Assembly: GCF_032334255.1 (NCBI RefSeq)
Contig: NZ_JAUHMF010000002.1
Coordinates: 620,001-684,000, forward strand
DNA from: Thermanaerothrix solaris
Lineage (GTDB): Bacteria; Chloroflexota; Anaerolineae; Anaerolineales; Anaerolineaceae
Length of the DNA stretch: 64,000 nt
Direction: 5' to 3'
Numbering within the stretch: the first letter of the stretch is position 1; the number at the start of each line of letters is the position of its first letter. Under the pieces are notes generated by a model. It was given only the letters and a program-made list of their open reading frames with translations. It did not search any database and was not told the origin of the DNA. Positions 34,096-41,992 of this stretch are shown piece after piece. Both the position numbers and the translations under genes were made by a program.

Positions 34096-34331
34096 GAGCT
34101 CTTGTTATGCCCGGACCACAGTGCTTAATGTCAATACATGGTTTAAGTTTACCTCCTCTTAGATATCTGGTGATGGCTGTTTTGGCAACGTGGGTGTGGA
34201 ATGCATTACTAACTGTTGCGTTATCAAGACAGTTTTTTCGGAAAACCCTTAACAAACAACAACTCTTAGTCCATTTCTAGCACGCGTATAAGTGACCAAA
34301 AGTCGGGGGCTGGCGAAGGCAATTTCATGCA

Positions 34332-34676
34332 TTATTGGCCAAGCCATTGTCTGGTTTGGATCAGTTTTTCTAGAAGGATGCGAAGATTGTCCGAAGGCAT
34401 CTCATGAGAAGCCGTCATCAATAGAGCTGGTGATAGGCAAAGTCCAGAGAGGCTGAAGATGAGGATCAGCAAGGAAAGCCCTTTTGCCCACCCGCGTTTA
34501 GTTGTTAGATACATGGCTAGACTCGACCATACCAAGACTCCAAAGATAACGACCAACGGCCATGGTTGCTTGGATATCAAGAACACTATGCCGAATGTTA
34601 TTAGTAACGTGAGTGTTACTCCAATCCAAGCAAATGATGGTTGCTGAAGTAGGGAGAAAAATGACTTCTTTACCAT
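34332..34676 (-). CDS. Membrane protein, paralogue of the LuxR protein's membrane part
   Basis: 114 residues, three to four membrane segments, no HTH. It aligns with the C-terminal part of the 33490-34095 product: KQ.W.LV, W..LA.YLT, W.K..SLLI, LC.SPA.L..A, and DN...LL.K are shared in order. The ATG at 34676 overlaps the stop of the secreted-protein gene (ATGGTAA), so translation is probably coupled to it. The open frame extends upstream to an ATG at 34772, but that would lie inside the secreted-protein gene. Confidence 0.75.
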   Translation of the reverse strand: MVKKSFFSLLQQPSFAWIGVTLTLLITFGIVFLISKQPWPLVVIFGVLVWSSLAMYLTTKRGWAKGLSLLILIFSLSGLCLSPALLMTASHEMPSDNLRILLEKLIQTRQWLGQ

Positions 34677-35206
34677 CCTGCGTTTCCCCAATAGGAACCA
34701 TCTGAGAAAACATACTGATCCACCCAGGGGTAAAAATTCCATACACAGCCCATTCCGGGTGCAATCTCGCAAAATGAACCTTGAGTCCAGGCACGATATA
34801 GGGCTTGACCCTTCCCGCCTGACTCGGTGTTTCCAATGTTCCCGTTAAACTGATATATGGGGAAATTAACCGTGCCCCAACGCGTGTGTGACAGGCTGGT
34901 GATCTTTTGACCATCATAACACCAGCTAATCTCTTGAGCATAAGTGGCCACCTTGATTTGTAGAGAATTGTAAATATCAATGCCCTTGGTGAATATTTTG
35001 CATCCACCAGCAGAAATCGTGTAAATGTCTTTAGGCGGCTGGCTCTCTGAGACGCTCTCAAACGGGATGGCAATGTAATAGGTGCCCTGGGGTGATCGCT
35101 TCCAGTTATGGGTGTTTGCCTCCAGTCCGTTTGCGTTGGCAGTCACCAGGTTTAGAGATAACAATAACGCTAAAACCATCAACAGAAAAACGAGACGTCT
35201 TATCAT
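34670..35206 (-). CDS. Secreted Cys-containing protein of unknown family
   Basis: A signal peptide (RRLVFLLMVLALLLSLNL, then VTANA) is followed by about 150 residues with four Cys, of which two sit in GSFCEIAPGMGCVW. The domain is rich in aromatic and Gly residues (YYIAIPFES, WVDQYVFSDGSYWGNAGW), suggesting an exported beta-protein. GGAGG precedes the ATG. It is translationally coupled to the membrane protein that follows. I do not recognise the family. Confidence 0.8.
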   Translation of the reverse strand: MIRRLVFLLMVLALLLSLNLVTANANGLEANTHNWKRSPQGTYYIAIPFESVSESQPPKDIYTISAGGCKIFTKGIDIYNSLQIKVATYAQEISWCYDGQKITSLSHTRWGTVNFPIYQFNGNIGNTESGGKGQALYRAWTQGSFCEIAPGMGCVWNFYPWVDQYVFSDGSYWGNAGW

Positions 35207-35428
35207 AATTTTTTACCTCCATATTGGTTTTCTGGATCTTCCTTTTCAATGAGTATGGTAAAACCAGCGATGGAGAATTTTCAATTGTGGATTTCCGAAT
35301 CTAAGATTATGTTTTGATCTATCGCAGTGAATAGTTATGCGTCTCTACCTCAAGAATTTGGATGAGAGGACTACTCCCATTATCCTGCCCTTGTTGTTGT
35401 CAGATCAGCTGGGCCGACTGGAGTCTGG

Positions 35429-36131
35429 TCATCTCAGTTTAACCCACTCAAATGACTCTACAATCTGATCAGCAACGGTCTGAAGCTTGGGCGGTATGGC
35501 ACGCTGAACGGTATCTAGGGAATCCAAGCTAATGGTGAAGATCATATCGCCTCCACGGGTTTCACAAGCCCAGTTATAGAGCACCGTGGTGACCTCGCTT
35601 TGGTAGACCAATACTTGGCGAGGAATGATCTTGCCCAAAAAGTTAATATAGCCCTGGTCCAGCATCTCACCCTCGCCGATCCCGGTACGTGTGATCGAGG
35701 CCTCCGTTTCATAAGTGAACTTAAACCCGATATGGAGTTCAAGCTCCGGTATCGTGGGACTGGCAAGAGCTACGAAATGAGCATCCTCAACGCTGATATT
35801 CCAATCGGGTGGAAAGGAAAAGGCGAAGCTGTATTTAGGGTAGATGTAGCGATTCCAACCAGCATAGCGGCCCGAGGTCACCCGTTCAACCTGGCCCAGG
35901 ATGGGGGTCGGGGTTGATGATGGGGTAACCGTTTCAGTTGGGGGTGGTTTGATATCAAAGGTTGTTTCGGGAATGGGGGTAGAAGGTAAAGCTGCTGGGG
36001 CCAAAGTTGGAGAGGGTGGCAGGAGCTTCGCTGGTGATGCCGCCGGAGACGGCAAGGGATTAAGTGGATTGACACCCCGTGATCAGAGCCGCCCCGAGCA
36101 GAAGCACGATTGAAAGAAGTTGGGGTTTCAT
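35429..36131 (-). pseudogene. Lipoprotein gene split by a frameshift at its signal peptide
   Basis: An ATG at 36131, preceded by GGAG, encodes a 23-residue lipoprotein signal ending in LITGCQST, followed by TAA at 36060-36062. The remainder, a Pro/Ser/Thr-rich tether and about 140 residues (YIYPKYSFAFSFPPDWNI ... FEWVKLR), reads in another frame from about 36061 down to the stop at 35429. The lipobox and tether would join naturally if one base were lost or gained near 36060. So this is a broken gene or a sequence error. Mature family unknown. Confidence 0.7.
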
Positions 36132-36567
36132 CTTTATATCTCCGTTTGCAACTCTAACGCTTTGCAAAATTCAGGGTTGAGGATACTTTCTACAGGAAAA
36201 TATATCCGTTAAACGTGGTGACAAGGAATAGCGCAGGTACGATAACAGAGCGCACAACAGGCCATTTCAGCGAGGTTGATGTAGTCTCTACCGAAGCTAT
36301 TATCCCTAATAAAGTGACACGCCGTGGGTTGGTTGTGGTTTTATCCCACCAGGCATTATTTTCGCCCGGATTTTGGCAAGAGGTCATTGCCTATCCTAAG
36401 CCGGGTGACAGGAACTTGCCCTACTATATCCGCACATCTCGACGAGGGAGAGAGGAAACCCATCAGATATGTTCAGGTGGTACATATTGATGCGAGTCAA
36501 ACGGAACCTAATATCTGTTTTCAGATGAGGCCCGCGATTACCGAGATCACCCGTTGCCACTAACGGT
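36132..36567 (+). other. AT-rich stretch with possible decayed coding sequence
   Basis: No intact gene is supported in these 436 bases. On the + strand a frame open from about 36158 reads protein-like residues (GFWQEVIAYPKPGDRNLPYY) to about 36440. The continuation ERKPIRYVQVVHIDASQTEP lies in another frame up to about 36560. That looks like a frameshifted remnant, but I cannot name it. Confidence 0.25.
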
Positions 36568-37572
36568 TCAAGCCGAAACCGGCGTTTGTGTCTCTCCGCT
36601 AAACCACTCCCAGGCTTCGCGGATGGCGTCCTCTACGGTATGGTGTGGGGTGTAGCCCAGGTACGCCTGGGCTTTAGCGTGCGTGTAGTAAAAGTAATAT
36701 CCGGCCAATGCCAGGGTGCTTGCATCTACCGGCAGGTTCAGATAGGCCTCGAGCAGGGATAGCGGTCGGCTGAGAGCGCGCACCAGCCCCGCCGGCCATT
36801 CCGGGCCCGGCCCAGGTACCCCGCACACCGCGGCGATCTTTTCTGCCAAGGCGCTCAGGGTGAGGTTTTCGCCACCCAGAATGTAGCGTTCACCGCATTG
36901 TCCCCGTTCCAGGGTCAGTAGATGCCCTTGCACCACGTCCTCGATGTGCACGGCGTTCAGCCCACCAGCGGTGATGAACGGCAGGCGCCGCTTCGCCACC
37001 TGGACGACGATCGAGCGCGTCCGCCGGTAGTGATCGCCTGCCCCAATGACCAGGGTGGGGTTGACGATTACCGCATCCAACCCCAATGCCACCGCCCGCT
37101 GCACTTCCAGTTCAGCCAGGTATTTGGCATATGCGTAGGGCCACCGTTCCGGGGGGTAATTCCAGGTGTGGGTTTCATCCATGATATAGGGGACGTTGAT
37201 GTCGCCGGGCAGGGGAGGGATGCCCAACGCAACCGCGGAACTGGTATGGACTACTCGCTGTACCCCGGCGCGCAATGCTGCGGTGAGCAAGGCGCGAGTG
37301 CCTTCTACGGTTACGGCATAATGCTGAGCCGGGGTAGCCCGCTCACCTAGAAGAGCGGCGGCATGAAAAACAACGTCTACCCCTTCTAATGCCGTTTCCA
37401 GCGTCTCAGGCCGTGTCAGGTCACCCAGCGCGTGTTCAACCGGCAAATCGGTCAGAGCCCGCAAGGAACTGGTGGGGCGGTGGAAAGCGCGCACGCGGTG
37501 CCCCTGTGCGATAAGGGCGCGGCAGAGATGACCGCCTATAAACCCACTGGCACCAGTGACCAGGATCAACAT
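36568..37572 (-). CDS. NAD(P)-dependent sugar epimerase / dihydroflavonol reductase-like
   Basis: An extended short-chain dehydrogenase: the Rossmann motif is GASGFIGGHLCRAL near the start, AAALLGE follows, and the catalytic Tyr146-x3-Lys150 is in PYAYAKYLAE with HTSSAVALG as the Ser. The fold and size (334) match dihydroflavonol-4-reductase and hopanoid-associated epimerase groups. Substrate unknown. It begins four bases after the thiolase stop, so the two are an operon. Confidence 0.88.
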   Translation of the reverse strand: MLILVTGASGFIGGHLCRALIAQGHRVRAFHRPTSSLRALTDLPVEHALGDLTRPETLETALEGVDVVFHAAALLGERATPAQHYAVTVEGTRALLTAALRAGVQRVVHTSSAVALGIPPLPGDINVPYIMDETHTWNYPPERWPYAYAKYLAELEVQRAVALGLDAVIVNPTLVIGAGDHYRRTRSIVVQVAKRRLPFITAGGLNAVHIEDVVQGHLLTLERGQCGERYILGGENLTLSALAEKIAAVCGVPGPGPEWPAGLVRALSRPLSLLEAYLNLPVDASTLALAGYYFYYTHAKAQAYLGYTPHHTVEDAIREAWEWFSGETQTPVSA

Positions 37573-37575
37573 ACC

Positions 37576-38793
37576 TCAGTCCACCCACTCCACCAGGGTG
37601 GCTTCACCCTGACCAACTCCCACGCACAGGGTCGCCAGGCCGTAGAATGGACGGGGCATCTGCGGCGCGCGGCGACGCATTTCGTGGATCAAGGTGGTCA
37701 GGATGCGCGCGCCCGAGCATCCCAGTGGGTGGCCCAAGGCAATTGCACCCCCATTGACATTGACAATGTCTTCGTTTAATCCCAATTCACGGATCACGGC
37801 TAGGGTTTGCACGGCGAAGGCTTCATTGATCTCGATCAAGCCGATTTGTTCCAGGCTTAACCCGGCCCGGGCCAAGACCTTACGTGTGGCCGGAATTGGT
37901 CCCAATCCCATCAGCCGTGGCACAACGCCGGCGGCGGCGCTGGCAAGGATGCGCACCAGCGGGCGCAATCCCAAAGCACGGGCACGCTCCTCGCTCATAA
38001 CCAGCAAGGCGGCGGCGCCGTCGTTCATCCCGGAGGAATTGCCGGCGGTCACCGTCCCGCCGGGACGGAAGGCCGGTTTTAGCCGTGCTAGCGCCTCCAG
38101 CGAGGTGTCGCGACGCGGACGTTCATCCGAGGTGACGAAAATTGGCTCGCCTTTGGGTTGTGGCACGGGCACCGGGATGATTTCTTCGGCAAAACGTCCC
38201 GAATCCATGGCGGCGATGGCACGCTGGTGACTGCGCAGGGCGAAGCGATCCTGGTCCTCGCGGGTGATTCCGGTCATCTCGGCGATGTTTTCTGCCGTTT
38301 CGCCCATAGACTCGATACCGTACATCTCGATCATACGGGGGTGGGGATAGCGCCACCCCAGCGCGGTATCCCACGCCGTCAGGTTGCCGTAGGGAAAGGG
38401 TTTTTCGGCCTTAGGGATGGAATAAGGGGCACGGGACATGCTTTCAACGCCACCGGCGATAAACACCTCACCTTCGCCCACACGGATGGAACGCGCCGCC
38501 ATGTTAACGGCGGTCAGGCCAGAGGCGCACAGGCGGTTAAAGGTCACTCCCGCTACCTCGACCGGCAGGCCGGCCAGGAGTGCTGCCATGCGGGCGACGT
38601 TGCGGTTATCTTCCCCAGCCTGATTGGCACAGCCAAAATAGACCTCTTCGATCATGGTGGGGTCGAGGTGGTTGCGGTTAACCAAGGTGCGAATGACTAG
38701 CGCGGCCAGATCATCTGGACGCACGGCAGCCAGGGCGCCCCCCAGGTTGCCGATGGGGGTGCGAATCGCATCCACGATGACAGGAACAGGCAT
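37576..38793 (-). CDS. Acetyl-CoA acyltransferase (thiolase)
   Basis: Condenses or cleaves acyl-CoAs. The acyl-enzyme Cys89 is in NRLCASGLTA, the His in EINEAFAVQ / GHPLGCSGAR, and the second Cys in CVGVGQGEA. GGVESMSRAPY and TAGNSSGMNDGAA complete the pattern. Whether it is degradative (3-ketoacyl-CoA or beta-ketoadipyl-CoA thiolase) or biosynthetic cannot be told from sequence. Paired with the epimerase-like gene. Confidence 0.93.
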   Translation of the reverse strand: MPVPVIVDAIRTPIGNLGGALAAVRPDDLAALVIRTLVNRNHLDPTMIEEVYFGCANQAGEDNRNVARMAALLAGLPVEVAGVTFNRLCASGLTAVNMAARSIRVGEGEVFIAGGVESMSRAPYSIPKAEKPFPYGNLTAWDTALGWRYPHPRMIEMYGIESMGETAENIAEMTGITREDQDRFALRSHQRAIAAMDSGRFAEEIIPVPVPQPKGEPIFVTSDERPRRDTSLEALARLKPAFRPGGTVTAGNSSGMNDGAAALLVMSEERARALGLRPLVRILASAAAGVVPRLMGLGPIPATRKVLARAGLSLEQIGLIEINEAFAVQTLAVIRELGLNEDIVNVNGGAIALGHPLGCSGARILTTLIHEMRRRAPQMPRPFYGLATLCVGVGQGEATLVEWVD

Positions 38794-38836
38794 AGAGTAA
38801 TCCTCCGCAGGGCGTTGATCTAAATCAGGGTGATTT

Positions 38837-39760
38837 TTATGGAAGGTTGAGACGCACCATGATCAGGGCCAGAATGCTGCCATCGGCAGCGCTCAGGTCG
38901 GCAATCTCTAAATAGTATAAACCGCCAGGCAGATTTTGGAGGTCCAGCGTGGCCTCGAATGTGCCTGGTGCACCTGGATCAGGCGCTTCGACCATGAGCG
39001 GTCCGACCAACAGGGTGGTGCCCTGAGCGGTGGTGAGGCGATAGCGCAGGGTGTTTTCAAACGGCGCAATGCTTACCCGACCACGCAAGCGGAGGGTCTT
39101 TGTGCTCAGGGTCGAGTTATCGGTGGGTTCCTCCAAATCAATTCGCCGTTCTTGACCGCCCGGCGTTTGCGAGGTGGCACGAATCAGCATCAGGTTGTTG
39201 TTCACCAGGCGAAGGTCACGGGTCACCGGTTGGGTCGGACAGCAGCCGGGGTCATTCGGGCCGTGAATCGTGGCTGCCAGATGAACAACCTCTTCCTGAA
39301 TGGTTAACGAATTGAGAATGGGGCGGTCATCAATAAAGTACGAAGCCACATGACGCGGCAAGCCATTTTCATTCAGAAGCGCAACCAGGTTGACAAAAAC
39401 GCCGGTTCCACCGTAGTTCTCGGCGATGGTAGCCACAGCATCTCCCAGGCCGTCGCCGTTCAGGTCGCCAAATGCCATCATCTCACCCAGGCGCACCGAC
39501 CAAAAATCAGGCTGCGTTGGATCATTGCCGGATTGATAAGTGCCATCGCTTAGGCGGATGGTGCGCAGGTTGCCACCGAAATCGAGCAGTAGATATTCGG
39601 CGTTTAGCACATCGGTGGCGCTCAGAGGGGCATAAGTAGGGGTAGAGGTTGGAGTGGGGGTGGAAGGTAACGGCGTGGGCGTGGGTGGGATGACCTGTGG
39701 CAGGCAGGCGGTCGTACCAATAACCCAACCTACGAGTAGCAGACGGCGCAAGAAGGTCAT
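38837..39760 (-). CDS. Lipoprotein with FG-GAP-like segment and Gmad2-like domain
   Basis: Lipoprotein signal with Cys19 (TTACLP), a Thr/Pro tether, then FGDLNGDGLGDAVATIAENYGG, which resembles a calcium-binding FG-GAP loop. The C-terminal ~100 residues (LEEPTDNSTLSTKTLRLRGRVS ... GGLYYLEIADLSAADGS) look like the Ig-like Gmad2 domain of bacterial surface proteins. Exported, function unknown. It lies 19 bases after guaB's stop on the same strand. Confidence 0.82.
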   Translation of the reverse strand: MTFLRRLLLVGWVIGTTACLPQVIPPTPTPLPSTPTPTSTPTYAPLSATDVLNAEYLLLDFGGNLRTIRLSDGTYQSGNDPTQPDFWSVRLGEMMAFGDLNGDGLGDAVATIAENYGGTGVFVNLVALLNENGLPRHVASYFIDDRPILNSLTIQEEVVHLAATIHGPNDPGCCPTQPVTRDLRLVNNNLMLIRATSQTPGGQERRIDLEEPTDNSTLSTKTLRLRGRVSIAPFENTLRYRLTTAQGTTLLVGPLMVEAPDPGAPGTFEATLDLQNLPGGLYYLEIADLSAADGSILALIMVRLNLP

Positions 39761-39778
39761 GGTAATTCCTTTTTAGAT

Positions 39779-41227
39779 TTAGATTAATTCCACATCATGC
39801 GCGCCAGATTCGGCTTTCCCGGCAGGGGTGATGCGGATGAATTCGGCGCGTTCCCATAATTCGGGCAGGTTATGCGCACCGACATAACTCATCCCGGAGC
39901 GCAATCCGCCTACAATCTGATGCAAGATGTCCTTGACCTTGCCGCGGTAAGGGACCAGCGCTTCTACACCTTCTGGGACGACTTCACTCCATTCTTCTTC
40001 TTCCAGGTCATCGTCGCGGCGTTCTAGGCGGCGGCGTTCCACATTGGCGGTGAGTGAAGCCATGCCACGCACCACCTTGTAGCGGCGTCCCTGGCGCACG
40101 ACTTCAGGGCCTGGGCTCTCTTCGGTGCCAGCGAGCATGTTGCCCAACATCACCGCACTGGCACCTGCGGCCAGGGCCTTGGTCACATCCCCGGAGGTGC
40201 GCATGCCGCCGTCGGCGATGATCGGAACATTCAGGCGTCGGCCTTCAGCAGCGCACTCCGCGATGGCGGTCAGTTGTGGCACGCCGCACCCGGTCACAAT
40301 ACGGGTCGTGCAGATTGAGCCTGCGCCGACTCCGACCTTCACCGCATCCGCACCGGCCTTGACCAGATCGCGCACACCTTCAGAGGTAGCGACATTGCCG
40401 GCAATAAGGGGAATAGCGGGAAATTTCTGTTTCAGCGCACGAACCATACGCAGGGCATTTTCAGAATGGCCGTGCGCAATATCCAGCACCAAAATATCCG
40501 CCCCGGCCTCCACACAGGCAGCGGCGCGGTCAATCTCTTCCGGTTTTACCCCGATGGCCACCCCCACCCGTAGCCGCCCCAAGGCGTCTTTGGTGGCATG
40601 AGGGTGCTGTTGAATTTTGACGATATCCTGGACCGTGATCAGGCCGGCCAGACGATTCTCGCCATCCACCAGGGGAAGTTTTTCAATGCGGTGAGTATAT
40701 AGTTTTTCTCGCGCCGCTTCCAGCGATTCGTTCTCGCTGGCGACGATCAGGCGCTCGCGTGGGGTCATGACGGTGCTGACCGGCGCATTGGCGTCGGGGG
40801 CAAGCAAGACATCGCGTGTGGTTACCAGGCCTAAAAGATGGTGAGTGTCATCCACGACGACCAAGCCGCCAATTTCTTCCTCGGCCATGATGCGACGAGC
40901 TTCGGCGACCGTGGCAGAGGGGAGGATGGTCAGTGGGGTAAGCACCACCATGCTCTCGGCGCGCTTGACTTTGCGCACCATTTCAACCATGCGTTCAATG
41001 CTCATAAAGCGGTGCAACACCCCCAAACCGCCCTCTTGCGCCATCGCGATGGCCATATTGGACTCGGTGACCGTATCCATATTGGCGGATAGAATGGGGA
41101 TGTGGAGGCGGATCCCTGGCGCCAGCCAGGTGCTGGTGTCCACATCTTTGCGGCTGCGAATATCGGAATACTTGGGCACCAACAGAACGTCATCGAAGGT
41201 TAAACCGGGATCAGGCCGCAGATTCAT
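39779..41227 (-). CDS. guaB: IMP dehydrogenase
   Basis: NAD-dependent oxidation of IMP to XMP, the committed step to GMP. LTFDDVLLVPKYSD opens the barrel. Two CBS domains follow (about 95-215), then LVLDIAHGHSEN, KVGVGAGSICTTRIVTGCGVPQ with the catalytic Cys, and the flap. I chose the ATG at 41227 (GAGG upstream, 482 residues, the usual size). The earlier in-frame ATG at 41260 overlaps the -10 element and cannot be in the transcript. Confidence 0.95.
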   Translation of the reverse strand: MNLRPDPGLTFDDVLLVPKYSDIRSRKDVDTSTWLAPGIRLHIPILSANMDTVTESNMAIAMAQEGGLGVLHRFMSIERMVEMVRKVKRAESMVVLTPLTILPSATVAEARRIMAEEEIGGLVVVDDTHHLLGLVTTRDVLLAPDANAPVSTVMTPRERLIVASENESLEAAREKLYTHRIEKLPLVDGENRLAGLITVQDIVKIQQHPHATKDALGRLRVGVAIGVKPEEIDRAAACVEAGADILVLDIAHGHSENALRMVRALKQKFPAIPLIAGNVATSEGVRDLVKAGADAVKVGVGAGSICTTRIVTGCGVPQLTAIAECAAEGRRLNVPIIADGGMRTSGDVTKALAAGASAVMLGNMLAGTEESPGPEVVRQGRRYKVVRGMASLTANVERRRLERRDDDLEEEEWSEVVPEGVEALVPYRGKVKDILHQIVGGLRSGMSYVGAHNLPELWERAEFIRITPAGKAESGAHDVELI

Positions 41228-41258
41228 ACGTTCCTCACAAGCATTTTTTGGCGTTTTC

Positions 41259-41266
41259 ATTATAAT
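41259..41266. promoter_or_regulatory. Overlapping divergent -10 elements of guaB and mpg
   Basis: ATTATAAT is read as TATAAT on both strands: minus 41264-41259 for guaB and plus 41261-41266 for mpg. It lies midway between the two start codons (41227 and 41303). No good -35 was found for either. One polymerase would block the other. Confidence 0.5.
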
Positions 41267-41302
41267 ACGTCCACCTATATCAACCCCAAAGAGGCCAAAA
41301 AA

Positions 41303-41959
41303 ATGCGCCCATTACCCCCTGAATTTTATTTAGATCCCGTTACCCACGTGGCCAGGGCGCTATTGGGCCAGCGTCTGGTGCGCCGTTTGGAAGATGGGCG
41401 ACGCCTGGCCGGTTACATTGTCGAAACCGAAGCCTATGATGGCGAAGAGGATAAGGCCTGTCATGCTAGCCGTGGGCGCACGCCCCGTAATGCCGTCATG
41501 TTCGGGCCGCCGGGACGGGCTTATGTGTATTTCACCTATGGGATGCACTGGTGCTTAAACGCGGTGGTGGGACCGGAGGGTCAACCCGCGGCAGTGTTGA
41601 TCCGCGCGATCCTGCCCTGCGAAGGCCTGGAGCAAATTGCGCAGAACCGTGCTGGGCATCCACCAGCAGAATGGACAAACGGTCCAGCCAAAGTCTGTCA
41701 GGCCCTCCAGATTGATGGTCGGCTGAACGGGTGTGATCTCACTGCCGCCGATAGCCCATTGGTGATTGAACCCGGCATTAATGTCCCGCAGGATTGGATA
41801 CAGGTGGGCGCGCGAGTGGGCATTGCCTATGCCCCCGAGCCCTGGCGTTCAATGCCCTGGCGGTTTATCGCTCACTTGCCGGTTGAGGCTTATGCAACCT
41901 GGGAAATTCCCGCCTTCCTTAGGCCTGAGGCGAGGTCAAAAAAAGCCCGGGAGCGTTGA
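41303..41959 (+). CDS. mpg: DNA-3-methyladenine glycosylase (MPG/AAG type)
   Basis: Excises alkylated purines from DNA. The N-terminal LLGQRLVRRLEDGRRLAGYIVETEAYDGEEDKACHA contains the catalytic Glu and the Tyr wedge region. GRAYVYFTYGMHWCLNAV holds the intercalating Tyr, and WTNGPAKVCQALQID is the NGP motif. At 218 residues it is the usual size. Stands alone on the + strand, divergent from guaB. Its last 20 bases lie inside the hairpin terminator of the next operon. Confidence 0.94.
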   Translation: MRPLPPEFYLDPVTHVARALLGQRLVRRLEDGRRLAGYIVETEAYDGEEDKACHASRGRTPRNAVMFGPPGRAYVYFTYGMHWCLNAVVGPEGQPAAVLIRAILPCEGLEQIAQNRAGHPPAEWTNGPAKVCQALQIDGRLNGCDLTAADSPLVIEPGINVPQDWIQVGARVGIAYAPEPWRSMPWRFIAHLPVEAYATWEIPAFLRPEARSKKARER

Positions 41960-41970
41960 TTCCCCCGGGC
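41937..41970 (-). terminator. Intrinsic terminator of the MacAB operon, inside the mpg 3' end
   Basis: GCCCGGG (41945-41951) pairs with CCCGGGC (41964-41970). On the minus strand the stem is followed by an unbroken run of T (41944-41937). It lies 23 bases past the stop of the permease gene and overlaps the mpg coding end. Confidence 0.8.
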
Positions 41971-41992
41971 ATTCCTCAAGGGGGTAGGTTGC

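Noticed and set aside
36190..36387. Minus-strand open frame of 65 codons next to the broken lipoprotein gene
   Set aside because: No ribosome site or known motif. The opposite strand reads more like protein, and even that is weak.
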